Positions 42,477 to 53,386 are shown, counted from the stretch's first letter. The stretch is DNA of 64,000 bases from Vibrio bivalvicida (GCF_001399455.2 NZ_LLEI02000014.1:1-64000); one strand, 5' to 3'. Made by a program: numbers and translations. The notes: generated by a model from the letters alone, not told the origin.

Positions 42477-44915
42477 TTAGTTACAGTAATCTTTTACTTG
42501 TACTGCTAGTAGATCTAACTCTTCCTGATGCGGGAACTCCCCCGCCATCAGCCTAGATTCAATATTAAAAAGGTTGTCGTCGAGTATTGGGGTTTGGACG
42601 CTATCAAGGTTTTGTTTTATCTGCTCAAATTTGCTTTTAGCATGCGGCAGATCTTCATTTTCAATCGCCATGAAAAACATCATCAGCGGTTCTTCGATTT
42701 CAATCTTGACCTCACACGAATTCCCAGTCCCCTTTAAGAGTTGTGGTTTAAACTGATAAAGCTTTTCGGAGTAGCTGATGAGCGCATCATCAAGCTCTGT
42801 TTCATCAATAGGTTTCGAAATAATGTAGTCTACACCAGCGCCAAGCATCCGTTCTCTGGTATCTTTGAACACGTCGGCAGTACATCCAAAAATCAGTATA
42901 TTGGATCGTTCTCCAGCTAAAGCACGAATAGCGGTGGTCGATTCCACACCATCCATCACGGGCATATGGTTATCCATCAGGATAAGATCGAAATCTCCCT
43001 GGGCGATGGCTTCAACACCAAGTTCTCCATTTTCAACCGATTCGCAAGAGAAGCCTTTATTGGTCATGAAGGTATGTAGAATGATCGCGTTGGTCCGGTT
43101 GTCTTCTACGATAAGTACTCTTAACCCTTTATAATTGAGCTTTCTTAATTCCCGGTACTCAGCAAAAGCAGGTTGGCTAATGTCGCTACGAATGGACACT
43201 TCAAAACTAGATCCAATACCTAGCTCGCTTTTAACCGTTACACTGCCACCCATTAACTCACAAAGCTGCTTAACAATTGCCAAACCTAAACCTGTTCCTC
43301 CGAAGCGGCGCGTGGTTGAAGACTCTGCCTGTTCAAAAGGATTAAATATTTTATTTTGAGCCTCGCGCGCTACCCCTATCCCTGTATCTCTTACACGTAT
43401 AAGTAAGAAGTTTTCACCCTCTCGAAGCTCTTCCTTAAAATAGACTTCAACATAACCACGAGAAGTAAACTTAACTGCGTTATTAAGTAGATTAAACAGG
43501 ATTTGTCTTAAACGCGCTTTGTCACACATGTACCAGCGTTCGTGTGGGACTTCAGAATAGACTTTAAACTGCAGCCCCTTCTCGGCGCAAAGAGTAAAAT
43601 AGACGCTGTTGATGCTGCCGATGATCGACTCTAGTGGAAATGGTGATGACTCAAGCTCTAAATGCCCTTGCTCTACTTTCGAGAAGTCGAGAATCTCATT
43701 GAGCAACGTCATCATGTGCTCGCCAGACTCGTACAAGGTTTTAAGGTGTTTACGCTGATCTTCGTTTAAGTCTGTTTTGAGTAGTATTTGCGCGGTACCA
43801 AGAACCCCATTCATTGGCGTTCGAATCTCGTGAGATAGTGTCGCGAGAAAGGCGCTTTTCGCTTTTGTCGAGGCCTGAGCTTTGACTTTCTCTTCTTCAA
43901 GATAGACGGTCTTTTCATTAAGAGAGTCTATTAGGTACTTGATCTCATCGTGGCTTTTGTAATCAATATCAATCGCGCCACCTTGTTTGGATTCATCAAG
44001 GCTACGCGCGATAACCACAATAGGCGAGATTAAAAACCGATTAATCAGAAAGTAGCCAAGCATGACGCAGGCAAGCAAGATCGGCATGATCACCGCCTCG
44101 ACTTTAGACACCAAATCATAAACCTGTTCAGCCACCAATCGCTTAGCGTTAACTACATCCACACTCCACTTAAAACCACCAAACTCGTTCTGGCTGATGT
44201 AGATATCTTTAGCCAGTTGGAAGTTGTGCTCGGTAATCACATCTCCATAACCGTCACGGAGGATAACGCCTAAATCGTACTGTTCCGCATGTAGGCGAAC
44301 AAAAGCGACTAAGGTTTCAAGAGAGAGATCAACCGTCGCGACACCAGAAAACTCACCATCAATGTAATACGGCGAGGAGGCGGTGATCATTTGGACATGA
44401 GTAAATGGATCGATGTAAACAGGAGACCAAGCAACGGTTCCTGTTGGTTTTTTTATAACCGAGGTGTACCAAAGCTCCTTATCGTACCCCCCCGACTCTG
44501 GGTTGTCCCACGATAGGACCCGATCGACTTTACCATCGATTGTACGATTAAAGAAAAGACTTTGGTATGGCGTTTGTCCGTCAATCGAGTAAGGTACAGG
44601 CCACAAACCGCCGCTCACCGCGACACCTTCGACAAGCGAAAAAAGTTTATGAAGTAAAAATGCTTGGTGTTCTTGAGTCTCGTGGTTGCTGCCAATGCTC
44701 ACTACCGCTTGCAATATCCCAATAGAGCTATTGATCGGCTCTTCGATTTGCGTAGAAATAAGCTCGGTTCTTAGGTCTAGATTTTGCTCGAGCTGATCTC
44801 TAGTCGGCGGCTCGACGACCAAGTAGCTGACAGTACCAATCAAAGCGATTGCCATAGCAAGATAAATAGCTAAGGCAAAGATGCTCTTCCTTTTTAGCGA
44901 TGAACGAATATCCAT
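42477..44915 (-). CDS. hybrid sensor histidine kinase
   Basis: 812 residues: TM1 (11-33), a dCache-type periplasmic sensor (about 40-265), TM2 (273-296), a HAMP-like linker, HisKA with His362 (LSHEIRTPMNG), HATPase (NNAVKF, DTGIGV, GGTGLGLAIV at about 478-548) and a receiver domain with Asp648 (LILMDNHMPVMDG). The last 110 residues are helical without the Hpt histidine pattern, so phosphotransfer probably goes through a separate Hpt protein. The dCache region suggests sensing of a small organic ligand. Confidence 0.9.
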   Translation of the reverse strand: MDIRSSLKRKSIFALAIYLAMAIALIGTVSYLVVEPPTRDQLEQNLDLRTELISTQIEEPINSSIGILQAVVSIGSNHETQEHQAFLLHKLFSLVEGVAVSGGLWPVPYSIDGQTPYQSLFFNRTIDGKVDRVLSWDNPESGGYDKELWYTSVIKKPTGTVAWSPVYIDPFTHVQMITASSPYYIDGEFSGVATVDLSLETLVAFVRLHAEQYDLGVILRDGYGDVITEHNFQLAKDIYISQNEFGGFKWSVDVVNAKRLVAEQVYDLVSKVEAVIMPILLACVMLGYFLINRFLISPIVVIARSLDESKQGGAIDIDYKSHDEIKYLIDSLNEKTVYLEEEKVKAQASTKAKSAFLATLSHEIRTPMNGVLGTAQILLKTDLNEDQRKHLKTLYESGEHMMTLLNEILDFSKVEQGHLELESSPFPLESIIGSINSVYFTLCAEKGLQFKVYSEVPHERWYMCDKARLRQILFNLLNNAVKFTSRGYVEVYFKEELREGENFLLIRVRDTGIGVAREAQNKIFNPFEQAESSTTRRFGGTGLGLAIVKQLCELMGGSVTVKSELGIGSSFEVSIRSDISQPAFAEYRELRKLNYKGLRVLIVEDNRTNAIILHTFMTNKGFSCESVENGELGVEAIAQGDFDLILMDNHMPVMDGVESTTAIRALAGERSNILIFGCTADVFKDTRERMLGAGVDYIISKPIDETELDDALISYSEKLYQFKPQLLKGTGNSCEVKIEIEEPLMMFFMAIENEDLPHAKSKFEQIKQNLDSVQTPILDDNLFNIESRLMAGEFPHQEELDLLAVQVKDYCN

Positions 44916-45042
44916 AAATCTTTGAATTTTGACCGTTTATAAAAAATTATAGCGAATATATCGATGCGGCAACCTTTTTCTCACTTCTGTAGGCTGTTAC
45001 CATTGCGATATCACAACTCCCGATTGATATAGGACGTTTGTT

Positions 45043-45612
45043 TTGACCTTACAAGAACTTCTATCCTTACCTGAACTTGAAGGTAAGTTGATTAACGAAG
45101 CTAGGACGCATGGCTTCGTTACTGCGATGGCTGCCGCTCCCCATATGCTGACTCCGCATGAATGGCTACCTTTCCTTTGGGGTGGCGAAGAGGTGGCCCC
45201 TTTTGCTGATGGTGAGCAATTAGAGACTTACATCGAGCACATTATTGCTATTTGGAACGAGTATCGTCCTGCTCTGCTAGAAAATCGCTGGCAATGGCCG
45301 CAAGGGTGCACGCTGGATGAAGAAGAAATCGTGACTGAAGCTACCCGTGATTTCTGCGAAGGCGTACTTCAAGGCTGGCAGCTTGCTCGAGACGATTGGG
45401 AAACCATCATGCCAGAAGATAGCGAAGATAACGCTCTATTAGGTGGTGTACTGCTTTCTTTAAGCATGTTGTACGATCCGGAGACATCTATCGCGACACT
45501 GGCGGAGCAAGGTATCGAAGGCTTAGAGCAATTTGAAGAGATATTTAAAGCGATGCCAACCATGCTGTGCGGGTTGACCATGCGTGGCTCGATGTTAGCA
45601 GAGCAAGAATAG
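45043..45612 (+). CDS. UPF0149 (YecA/YgfB) family protein
   Basis: 189 residues of the UPF0149 family: EARTHGFVTAMAAAPHMLTPHEWLPFLWG and CEGVLQGWQLA are characteristic. The E. coli YecA/YgfB relatives are uncharacterised or metal/translation-linked. No C-terminal SecA-like zinc motif is present. TTG start at 45043; no ATG in frame upstream is credible. Confidence 0.8.
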   Translation: MTLQELLSLPELEGKLINEARTHGFVTAMAAAPHMLTPHEWLPFLWGGEEVAPFADGEQLETYIEHIIAIWNEYRPALLENRWQWPQGCTLDEEEIVTEATRDFCEGVLQGWQLARDDWETIMPEDSEDNALLGGVLLSLSMLYDPETSIATLAEQGIEGLEQFEEIFKAMPTMLCGLTMRGSMLAEQE

Positions 45613-45622
45613 CCAAACGATA

Positions 45623-45650
45623 AATCGCAGCTCTCGCTGCGATTTTTTAT
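45623..45650. terminator. terminator shared by UPF0149 gene and K+ channel gene
   Basis: AATCGCAGC/GCTGCGATT stem (45623-45631, 45636-45644) with T run to the right; it overlaps the stop codon of the convergent channel gene. Confidence 0.75.
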
Positions 45651-46681
45651 CCAATTGACTGCCAATCAAAATCTTCAATACGTTCATCAGCAATGTAAAA
45701 GATCTTGGCGCCCGGAGTTATCTCTTTGTCGAGATCTGGGTTTAGCTCTATCCCTTTGCCAATATCTAATGCAATTAATGTTGCTTGATAGTCTCGTTTC
45801 ATAAACTGAAAAGCATCTTCAACCTTGATCGTTGGCAGCTTTTCAGGATATACGGCTGAATACTGGGTCATCCCCCTTGTTGACGCGAGAAGCTCTTGGT
45901 GCAATGCACTTGAACCTGGGTCCACCGCCGCTTTCGCGAGCATTTCAGCACCAACCGCAGGGATACATTCAGCGTTAGGGCAATGCTGGCTCAATAGGTT
46001 ACTCAGGGCTTCATCTTTGAAATAAGCGAGCAAATGCGCATTCGGATTAATGTTAGCACTGTAGAGCGCAGCCGAGAGCGTGACGTCATCTTCTAAGTTG
46101 TCGACCACAATGCAGCTTGCCGTTTCTATTGCGGCTTTTTCCATCTCTTGCGAGTCGGTATAGCTGTTGACCTTCACAAAACCAATTTCGCCAGGAAGTG
46201 GGTTTTCTATGTCAGAACGGCTACACAAGACAATCGGGCGTTTGCCGTGCTCTTCATGTTGCAGCATGCGAATCAAATGCATGGTGCGCTGCCCATTCCA
46301 ACCTAATAATACGATATGATTTTCCACACCCATTCTCCGCTTTCCTAAAATACCTGCACGCCAATACTCCACCATCCCTGTTGCTAACCGACCAATCAAG
46401 GCAGCAAAAAGAGACAGACCTCCAGGGATAACAAACACCACCACGACCCATTTGCCTATCGACGTCTCTGGTGAGTAATCACCATAACCCACCGTCGATG
46501 CCGTCACCATCAAGAAATAGATAAAGGTTGATAAGTCGTTAGTGAGTGCATGCTCACCGCTTACACGTAATAAAACCCATGACAAAACGATATAAATCGC
46601 AAGCAGTATGGCTAAATTGCGATTACTAAGGTTAAACATGTTGGAGTTTAACCAGGTTCTAAATGTTAACCAAAGAGACAT
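45647..46681 (-). CDS. potassium channel protein with TrkA-N domain
   Basis: 344 residues: two membrane segments (about 22-40 and 78-100) flanking a pore loop with the K+ selectivity filter TVGYGD (63-68), then a TrkA-N/RCK domain (about 118-240) with the GWNGQRTMHLIRML nucleotide-binding loop and a TrkA-C-like end. It resembles bacterial Kch/MthK-type channels. The Rossmann loop is GWNGQ rather than GxGxxG, so nucleotide binding is not certain. Confidence 0.88.
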   Translation of the reverse strand: MSLWLTFRTWLNSNMFNLSNRNLAILLAIYIVLSWVLLRVSGEHALTNDLSTFIYFLMVTASTVGYGDYSPETSIGKWVVVVFVIPGGLSLFAALIGRLATGMVEYWRAGILGKRRMGVENHIVLLGWNGQRTMHLIRMLQHEEHGKRPIVLCSRSDIENPLPGEIGFVKVNSYTDSQEMEKAAIETASCIVVDNLEDDVTLSAALYSANINPNAHLLAYFKDEALSNLLSQHCPNAECIPAVGAEMLAKAAVDPGSSALHQELLASTRGMTQYSAVYPEKLPTIKVEDAFQFMKRDYQATLIALDIGKGIELNPDLDKEITPGAKIFYIADERIEDFDWQSIG

Positions 46682-46732
46682 AGTGCTCCTTCACTTTTGT
46701 TACTTGTATGTATTTAAGCTCAAGAGCCAAAA

Positions 46733-46758
46733 CAAAAAAACCAGCCATTGAGGCTGGT
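46733..46758 (-). terminator. terminator after nadA
   Basis: Stem ACCAGCC/GGCTGGT (46740-46746, 46752-46758) with seven T on the minus strand, 25 bp after the nadA stop. Confidence 0.8.
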
Positions 46759-46783
46759 CTTTATAACTGTGACAAGCGCCCGT

Positions 46784-47845
46784 TTACGCGTTGCCTTTTA
46801 CCTGCATATTAAGCTGTTCAGCAAAATCTAACATACGGTTCAATGGAATCAAAGATTTAACACGTAACTCTTCGCCAACAAAAATTTCATGCTCTTCGCC
46901 ACCATCACGTAAGGCTGCTTCAATGGCTTTTAGGCCATTCATTGCCATCCAAGGGCAGTGCGCGCAGCTACGGCATGTGGCACCTGCACCTGCTGTTGGT
47001 GCTTCGATCAGCTCTTTTTCTGGTACAAGTTGCTGCATTTTAAAGAAGATGCCTTTGTCTGTTGCGACAATCATTTTCTTCTGAGGTAGCTCTTTCGCAG
47101 CTTTGATTAGTTGGCTAGTAGAACCCACCGCATCCGCTAGCTCAACCACACTCGCTGGTGACTCAGGGTGAACAAGAATGGCTGCGTCTGGGTAGAGCCC
47201 TTTCATCTTACGCAGTGCATCTGCCGAAAACTCGTCATGCACCACACACTCACCTTGCCACAGCAGCATATCTGCGCCAGTTTGGTTAGCGATGTATGAT
47301 CCTAAGTGGCGATCTGGCCCCCAGATAATCGGCTTGTCTTCCGCGTCTAGGTGCTCGACGATTTCAAGTGCAATGCTCGATGTTACTACCCAATCTGCGC
47401 GAGCTTTAACTGCGGCTGACGTATTGGCATATACAACAACTGTATGGTCTGGGTGTGCATCGCAGAACTCTGTAAATTTATCGGCAGGACAACCTAGATC
47501 TAGTGAACACTCTGCTTCAAGAGTTGGCATTAAAATGCGCTTCTCAGGAGTCAGGATCTTTGCAGATTCACCCATAAAACGTACGCCACCAATAATGAGT
47601 GTGCTTGCAGGGTGACGGTTACCAAACTTGGCCATTTCTAACGAGTCACCAACAAAGCCACCCGTTTCCTCTGCCAAAGCTTGGATTTCTGGGTCGGTAT
47701 AATAGTGAGCAATCAATACCGCATCTTTTTCTTTAAGCAGCACTTTGATGTTTTCAATGTGTGCTTGTTTTTCTTGTTCTGTTAGCGGGATTGGTTTTGG
47801 TGGGAATGGGTAAACTGTATCAATTCTATCTAATATGTGGCTCAT
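46784..47845 (-). CDS. nadA: quinolinate synthase NadA
   Basis: 353 residues. It condenses iminoaspartate with dihydroxyacetone phosphate to quinolinate in de novo NAD synthesis and uses a [4Fe-4S] cluster. Family segments are clear: [17 protein letters not shown] near the N-terminus, [12 protein letters not shown], the cysteine in [14 protein letters not shown], and the C-terminal [13 protein letters not shown]. Single-gene unit with its own terminator; the position after the tol-pal operon is the same as in E. coli. Confidence 0.96.
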   Translation of the reverse strand: MSHILDRIDTVYPFPPKPIPLTEQEKQAHIENIKVLLKEKDAVLIAHYYTDPEIQALAEETGGFVGDSLEMAKFGNRHPASTLIIGGVRFMGESAKILTPEKRILMPTLEAECSLDLGCPADKFTEFCDAHPDHTVVVYANTSAAVKARADWVVTSSIALEIVEHLDAEDKPIIWGPDRHLGSYIANQTGADMLLWQGECVVHDEFSADALRKMKGLYPDAAILVHPESPASVVELADAVGSTSQLIKAAKELPQKKMIVATDKGIFFKMQQLVPEKELIEAPTAGAGATCRSCAHCPWMAMNGLKAIEAALRDGGEEHEIFVGEELRVKSLIPLNRMLDFAEQLNMQVKGNA

Positions 47846-47931
47846 TGCTTTTGCGCTACGCTACTTCCAGTAATCCGAGTATTGTAACCTTAACGCTATT
47901 GCAGATTCCAGCTTCGGCGCCAATGAAAACT

Positions 47932-47958
47932 AAAAAGGAGTGCTCTGCACCCCTTTTT
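47932..47958. terminator. terminator after cpoB (tol-pal operon)
   Basis: AAAAAGG-A-GTGC-TCT-GCAC-C-CCTTTTT: an 11-bp stem with one A-C mismatch, with A/T runs on both sides, 18 bp after the cpoB stop. Confidence 0.75.
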
Positions 47959-47975
47959 AAACTTGAAACTCAATC

Positions 47976-48746
47976 CTATAGTCGTTCTTTTGCCAATTTA
48001 GCCGACGCACTATTAGGATATTCTTCAACCACTTGCTGGTAGTATTTTTTCGCTTGTTCCGCATTGTTATTGCGCTGAGCGATATCACCAAGTTTTACCA
48101 ACGCATCTGCGCGTTTGTTAGACTCTTTATACGCGATCACCGCCGCAAAGCTCTTCACCGCTTCTTTATCTTGCTTCTTAGCAAAGTAAAGTTGCCCTAA
48201 CCAATAATGAGAGTTAGGCGTAAAGGTTGAATCTGGATAATCCTTTTGGAACTGCTGGAACGCGGCAATCGCTCCAGTGTAGTCACGTTTCTTTAGGATT
48301 AAGTCCACAGAGTTTTGATAAGCAGTTTGCTCATCAACATCAGAGCTGAATGTGCCACCTTTTGGTTTTTCAGAGGTATCGCTTGTAGCTTGAACAGCAG
48401 GTACTGACGCTTGGCTACGAACTTTATCCAACTCGATAAACAATTCTCTTTGACGCTGCAACATCTGCTGCATGTCATAAGTACTTCTTTCTAACTGGCC
48501 GCGGAGTTCACTAATTTCTAGAGCCATTTCATCTAGCTGTTGCTGCATTTGCAACTGAACGCGATTGCGGTTTTCCAATAGGCGCTCTAAGCGCTGAACA
48601 TCAGTTTCGTTGCCACGAACTGAAGATGACGAAGTGGCAGTATTGCTACCGCTTAGATCGGATACTGGAGCTGGTGCAGCGAGTACACTACTCGCTGCAC
48701 TTGCCAGTAACGTAAGCGTAACAACGCGCTTAAGGTTACTGAACAT
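47976..48746 (-). CDS. cpoB: cell division coordinator CpoB (YbgF)
   Basis: About 256 residues from the ATG at 48746 (GAGG upstream). Signal peptide (MFSNLKRVVTLTLLASAASSVLA, cleaved after Ala), a coiled-coil trimerisation region (about 55-105), then TPR repeats (AYQNSVDLILKKRDYTGAIAAF and onward). It links peptidoglycan synthesis to outer-membrane constriction with the Tol-Pal system. Last gene of the operon. Confidence 0.93.
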   Translation of the reverse strand: MFSNLKRVVTLTLLASAASSVLAAPAPVSDLSGSNTATSSSSVRGNETDVQRLERLLENRNRVQLQMQQQLDEMALEISELRGQLERSTYDMQQMLQRQRELFIELDKVRSQASVPAVQATSDTSEKPKGGTFSSDVDEQTAYQNSVDLILKKRDYTGAIAAFQQFQKDYPDSTFTPNSHYWLGQLYFAKKQDKEAVKSFAAVIAYKESNKRADALVKLGDIAQRNNNAEQAKKYYQQVVEEYPNSASAKLAKERL

Positions 48747-48761
48747 GAGGCAATTCCTCAA

Positions 48762-49289
48762 TTAGTACACTAGAACAGCGCGGCGGTTCTTAGCGTATAC
48801 ATCTTCTGATTGACCTAGAAGAAGTGGTTTTTCTTCACCGTAGCTTACCACTTCGATTTGATCAGCTTGAACACCTAGCGCTTGTAGGTATTTTGCTACT
48901 GCTTCAGCACGACGCTCGCCTAGAGCAATGTTGTACTCTGGAGTACCGCGCTCATCTGCATGACCTTCGATTTTAACTTCTAGAGTTGGGTTTTTGCTTA
49001 GGTATGCTGCGTGAGCCGCTAGCATTTCTTCGTAGTCACCCGCGATTGTAGAGTTGTCGAAAGCAAAGTAGATAGTTTGAGATTCGCGCAGTGCCTGCTC
49101 TTTAAGCTCTTGCTCAGTAAGCTGACCGTTCGCTTCTAGTGGAGAAACAGCCGTGTTATCTGTCGTTTGAACTTGGTTCGTTTCAGCAGAACCAGAAGTG
49201 TTCGCTGCGTCATCACTTGAGCTACATGCTGTAACCGCTAGAACTGGTAGCGCAATTAGAAGCCCTTTAAGAACTTTGTTAAGTTGCAT
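48762..49289 (-). CDS. pal: peptidoglycan-associated lipoprotein Pal
   Basis: 175-residue outer-membrane lipoprotein with lipobox LAVTAC (acylated Cys22) and a C-terminal OmpA-like domain with peptidoglycan-binding residues in the EGHADERGTPEYN stretch. It binds TolB and TolA to tether the outer membrane to peptidoglycan. Confidence 0.96.
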   Translation of the reverse strand: MQLNKVLKGLLIALPVLAVTACSSSDDAANTSGSAETNQVQTTDNTAVSPLEANGQLTEQELKEQALRESQTIYFAFDNSTIAGDYEEMLAAHAAYLSKNPTLEVKIEGHADERGTPEYNIALGERRAEAVAKYLQALGVQADQIEVVSYGEEKPLLLGQSEDVYAKNRRAVLVY

Positions 49290-49323
49290 TGTTATAGTTT
49301 CCTTTGTTATTAATACTTACTTG

Positions 49324-50688
49324 CTACAAAAACGGTGACCATGCTGGTGCACGAACTCGACCATTTGTTGCCGGTAACCTTGCTTTAAAGCGCCCATCAA
49401 TGGAGACCATTGAAAGAACATTGGTCTTGTTATAGATCGAACTATAAATGACCATTCCACCGTTCGGTGCAATACTCGGTGATTCATCTAACAGTGTTTT
49501 CGTCAGAATCTGCATCGCACCGGTTTCCATATCTAGCTTGGCTAAATTGAATCCAGTGTTGCTGCGATTAACCATCACTAAGAAGCGACCATCTGGGGTA
49601 ATTTGCCCGCCAAGGTTCTGGCTGCCTTGCCATGTTAAACGCTTGGTCGAATTACTTGCCAAATCTACTTGATAAATCTGAGGTTTTCCACCCCGATCCG
49701 AGGTAAAGATCAGAGATTTACCATCTGGATGCCAAAATGGTTCGGTATTATTCGATCTACCGCGTGTAATTTGGGTCAGTTTTCTGGTGTTAAGATCCAG
49801 AGTGTAAACTTGTAGGCTACCTGTTTTAGATAGAACCAAAGCGAGTTTACTGCCATCAGGAGAGAATCTTGGCGCGCCATTATGACGAGGATATGACGTC
49901 AACCTCTCACGCTCACCGGTATAAATATTCATGATGAATATTTCAGCTTGGCCATTTTGGAAGCTCACATACGCAAGTTTTTTACCATCTGGTGACCACG
50001 CAGGAGACATCAGTGGCTGCTTAGAACGCAATACTAATCGCTCGTTATAACCATCGTAATCTGATACGCGTAGCTGGTAAGGGAATGTATCTTTGTCATT
50101 GACAACGACGTAAGCGATACGGGTTAAAAACGCCCCTTTTTCACCAGTTAGCGCTTCGTAAACAAGATCAGAAATGCGGTGTGCATATTCTCTTAAACGC
50201 TTGCCCGGTACTGTGGCTCTCTTGTTGAAGACAACATGATCTTTAGAAAGAACAAGCTGACCATCACCACTTAAGGACTTACTTTGCCCCTGCGTAAGCT
50301 GACCACGTACAACATCAACAAGCTGGTAATTGATGACGTAATTGCCCTCTGCATTTTGTGAGACTGAGCCTGTCACTAAAGCGTCAACACCCAATCCGGT
50401 CCAAGCATTAAAATCAACTTCCGCTTCACTATATGGTGTTTGCGGCATTTTGCTCGTTGCGACTGGGCTAAATTTACCACTGCGCTGCAAGTCAGAAGCG
50501 ATCACTTTTGATACATCTTCAGGAAGTTTCCCTGGTCCTTCCCACTTAAATGGCACAATAGCGATTGGTCTTGCCGAGTCGATACCATCTGTAATCACTA
50601 TTTCTAGCTTCGCATTCGCACTCAAGGGCAATAACAATAGCAGCAAGCAAAGTGATTGCTGTATCAAACGCTTAATTTTTTCTTTCAC
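49324..50688 (-). CDS. tolB: Tol-Pal system beta-propeller protein TolB
   Basis: 454 residues with a signal peptide ending in PLSANA, an N-terminal alpha/beta domain and repeated WD/TolB-type blades ([36 protein letters not shown]). Periplasmic partner of Pal and TolA. GTG start at 50688 with AGGGAC upstream. Confidence 0.96.
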   Translation of the reverse strand: MKEKIKRLIQQSLCLLLLLLPLSANAKLEIVITDGIDSARPIAIVPFKWEGPGKLPEDVSKVIASDLQRSGKFSPVATSKMPQTPYSEAEVDFNAWTGLGVDALVTGSVSQNAEGNYVINYQLVDVVRGQLTQGQSKSLSGDGQLVLSKDHVVFNKRATVPGKRLREYAHRISDLVYEALTGEKGAFLTRIAYVVVNDKDTFPYQLRVSDYDGYNERLVLRSKQPLMSPAWSPDGKKLAYVSFQNGQAEIFIMNIYTGERERLTSYPRHNGAPRFSPDGSKLALVLSKTGSLQVYTLDLNTRKLTQITRGRSNNTEPFWHPDGKSLIFTSDRGGKPQIYQVDLASNSTKRLTWQGSQNLGGQITPDGRFLVMVNRSNTGFNLAKLDMETGAMQILTKTLLDESPSIAPNGGMVIYSSIYNKTNVLSMVSIDGRFKARLPATNGRVRAPAWSPFL

Positions 50689-50697
50689 GGTAAGTCC

Positions 50698-51723
50698 CTA
50701 TAAATTAAACCTAAAGTCAAAGTCTCTAAATTCCTTTTGAAGCTCTGGCTCCTGCGGAAAATCGAACTCTCTAGCTTTTGCGATTGAAGCTTTAGCTGCA
50801 CGGCATAGGGAAGAATCTCCCTCAATTACAGTGGCTGACGAAACAAAAGCCTTATTGCTCCCAGCAGGAACAAGCTTGATATTCAACAAACAACTTCGAC
50901 CGGCGTAGGATTGGTCTTTAAGTAGGTTACTTTCTACTGTCGTTTGATATATCGCGATGTAACGCGAGCGTTCATCCATTAGATGACGAGAACGTGCAGA
51001 AGAATTCGCCTCTGCTTCCGTCTCTAAGCCTGAGAATATATCGTTAAGGGCCGCTTCTTGCTCTTTACGCTCACGCTCAATACGCTTTAAGCGCTCTTTC
51101 TCTTTACGCGCTTTTTCTGCGGCCTCTTTAGCGGCCTTTTCTTTCGCTATTCGATCTTTTTCCGCTTTTGCGGCTGCTTCTCGCTCACGGCGGGCCTTTT
51201 CTTCAGCCTCTTTCGCCGCTTTTTCACGCGCAATGCGCTCTTGCTCTGCTTTGGCAATCGCCTGCTCTTTGGCTTTACGTTCCACCTCTAGTTTTGCAGC
51301 CCGTTCTTTTTCTTTTTTCGCGCGCGCTTCTTCCGCTTTACGCTCTTTTTCTTTCGCTACACGACGCTTTTCTGCCTCGCGTGTCGCTTTGGCTTCTTTC
51401 ACTTGCTGTTCTTTCAGCTTACGAATACGTTCTTCTTCGGCTTTGCGGTTCTTTTCAAGCTGTTCGCTCTCACGGCGCAATTTGTCTAAGCGCTCTTGCT
51501 CTTTCTTTGCCGCTTCTTCCCGTTTACTACGAATTTGTTGTGCCTGTTGCCTGACAAGATCCGGGTCAATGACCACCGCTTGTACGAGGCGCCCAGTCGG
51601 TTCTGGCTTAGACATGGTAAAGTCCGTGCCCCAAATCAAAGCCGCAATAAGAAGCGCATGCAAAGCAGCCGATATGATAATCGGCTTCTTGAAATCGTTC
51701 TTTTTAGATTTGTTCTCTTTCAT
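50698..51723 (-). CDS. tolA: Tol-Pal system protein TolA
   Basis: 341 residues: one N-terminal membrane helix (about 14-34) containing the TolQ/R-interacting residues, a long Lys/Glu/Ala-rich helical domain (about 60-225) with many EKAAKEAEEKARRE-type units, and a C-terminal globular domain III (about 250-341; CLLNIKLVPAGSN). It spans the periplasm and couples the proton-driven motor to TolB-Pal. Confidence 0.94.
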   Translation of the reverse strand: MKENKSKKNDFKKPIIISAALHALLIAALIWGTDFTMSKPEPTGRLVQAVVIDPDLVRQQAQQIRSKREEAAKKEQERLDKLRRESEQLEKNRKAEEERIRKLKEQQVKEAKATREAEKRRVAKEKERKAEEARAKKEKERAAKLEVERKAKEQAIAKAEQERIAREKAAKEAEEKARREREAAAKAEKDRIAKEKAAKEAAEKARKEKERLKRIERERKEQEAALNDIFSGLETEAEANSSARSRHLMDERSRYIAIYQTTVESNLLKDQSYAGRSCLLNIKLVPAGSNKAFVSSATVIEGDSSLCRAAKASIAKAREFDFPQEPELQKEFRDFDFRFNL

Positions 51724-51734
51724 CGCAGCGACGA

Positions 51735-52178
51735 TTATTCCTTAATATCTGTCAGCAAACCGACTTTCGGAATGCCTGCACGACTCAATTCGTCTAATAC
51801 CAATACGACTTCTGCATAAGGCGTAGCGGCATCACCGCCCACCGCTACGGGTGAATCAGGTTTTAAAGACAATTCAGCTTTCACACGTACGATCATATCT
51901 TGCAGTGAGATGCCTCGCGTAACTTCTTCATCGTTGACACTTAGGCCAAGGTTTCCGTCTTTGTCTATTTCGACAATGATAAAGCTTGCATCGCTATCAC
52001 CTGCGAGGTCGGAAGCTGGCTTAGCCGTAGCGGTTTTTGGCAGTTCGACATCGACCCCTTGTGTAACAAAGGGAGAAGTCACCATGAAAATGATCAGAAG
52101 AACCAACATAACGTCGATATAAGGGACAACGTTAATCTCGGCAGTCATCTTGCGCTTTTTAGGTTGGTAACCAGCCAT
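51735..52178 (-). CDS. tolR: Tol-Pal motor protein TolR
   Basis: 147 residues, ExbD/TolR family: one membrane helix with proton-pathway Asp22 (NVVPYIDVMLVLLIIFMV) and a periplasmic domain. It starts 5 bp after tolQ ends. Confidence 0.95.
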   Translation of the reverse strand: MAGYQPKKRKMTAEINVVPYIDVMLVLLIIFMVTSPFVTQGVDVELPKTATAKPASDLAGDSDASFIIVEIDKDGNLGLSVNDEEVTRGISLQDMIVRVKAELSLKPDSPVAVGGDAATPYAEVVLVLDELSRAGIPKVGLLTDIKE

Positions 52179-52183
52179 AGCAA

Positions 52184-52882
52184 CTATTCCTTACTTGCAG
52201 TATCGCGGCCAGCCATTGCTTGACGGTGCAAAATACTGTGGAACTCTTCTGAGAAGGTTGCGTAATTGTGCTCTAGCTTACCCACTTTACTGCTGAATCG
52301 GTTATATGCCATTACCGCTGGAATTGCTGCAAACAGACCCATCGCCGTTGCAACTAGCGCTTCAGCGATACCAGGAGCAACCATTGCGAGTGTCGCCTGT
52401 TTGACTTCACCTAAAGCGATGAAAGCGTGCATGATGCCCCAAACAGTACCAAACAGGCCAATATAAGGACTGATAGAGCCTACGGTGGCTAGGAACGGCA
52501 GGTTGGTTTCAAGCTCATCCACTTCACGCGCCACGGCGACACGCATTGAACGGCCAGTGCCTTCCATAATAAAGTCTGGAGAATCTGCGTTGGATTTACG
52601 TAATCTGGCAAACTCAGTAAAGCCTGAATAGAAGATCTCTTCTGTTCCCGCTAAGTCGTCTTTACGCTTTTTGGCATTTTGATAAAGAATCGACAAATCG
52701 GTACCTGACCAAAACTTGTCTTCGAAGGTTTCTGTCTCTTTAGAAGCTTGAGATAACACTTTGCTGCGTTTTATGATCATTGCCCAAGAAACAATCGACA
52801 TGCCTAAAAGGATCAGCATAACCATTTTTACAAGCAGGCTCGCCTGCAAGAAAAGGTCTAGCATCGAAATATCAGCGGTCAC
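52184..52882 (-). CDS. tolQ: Tol-Pal motor protein TolQ
   Basis: 232 residues, ExbB/TolQ family, three membrane segments (about 15-35, 138-160, 170-195) with the conserved [10 protein letters not shown] and [17 protein letters not shown] segments. The start overlaps the ybgC stop by 11 bp. Confidence 0.95.
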   Translation of the reverse strand: MTADISMLDLFLQASLLVKMVMLILLGMSIVSWAMIIKRSKVLSQASKETETFEDKFWSGTDLSILYQNAKKRKDDLAGTEEIFYSGFTEFARLRKSNADSPDFIMEGTGRSMRVAVAREVDELETNLPFLATVGSISPYIGLFGTVWGIMHAFIALGEVKQATLAMVAPGIAEALVATAMGLFAAIPAVMAYNRFSSKVGKLEHNYATFSEEFHSILHRQAMAGRDTASKE

Positions 52883-53276
52883 TATTAGTTAACTCCATAA
52901 CTATTGATTGAGGCATTGCTTTCGGCCTCATTTTTATATTGTCGATACATGCTACCTTAACCATTGCCTTACACAATATCTTAGTGTCAGGATTAACGAT
53001 CTCCTGACAGAAACAGAGTGTCGCTTTTTTAAGGTCAGCGATTTGCGTCCTTACGGTAAGGTGATCGTCAAGACGAGCACCCTGCAAAAAATCGATGTCA
53101 ATGTGTCGGACTACGAAACCGATGTTTTGTTCCAATAGGACCTGCTGAGAAACGCCAATTGTTCGAAGCAGTTCGGTTCTTGCTCGTTCAAAGAACTTGA
53201 GATAGTTCGGATGGTATACCAGCCCACCAGCATCGGTATCTTCATAATAAACCGTCACCGGCCACTCAAATGTCAT
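52872..53276 (-). CDS. ybgC: acyl-CoA thioesterase YbgC
   Basis: 134 residues from the ATG at 53276, the usual YbgC start ([18 protein letters not shown]); an open frame continues upstream to 53408 without family similarity. Hot-dog-fold thioesterase with the [13 protein letters not shown] active-site loop. First gene of the tol-pal operon. Confidence 0.92.
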   Translation of the reverse strand: MTFEWPVTVYYEDTDAGGLVYHPNYLKFFERARTELLRTIGVSQQVLLEQNIGFVVRHIDIDFLQGARLDDHLTVRTQIADLKKATLCFCQEIVNPDTKILCKAMVKVACIDNIKMRPKAMPQSIVMELTNSDR

Positions 53277-53386
53277 TACATGCTCTTGCACGTTAGCGTC
53301 CACAACTTGTTGTTCTAGACGGTTACTATAACGCAACTCATTACTGTCTATGCAAGCGTTAATAAGTGAATTCAAAGCTTGAAACA

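Noticed and set aside
51060..51520. Long open frames opposite tolA
   Set aside because: They arise from the low-complexity Lys/Glu/Ala coding of the TolA helical domain and have no independent signals.
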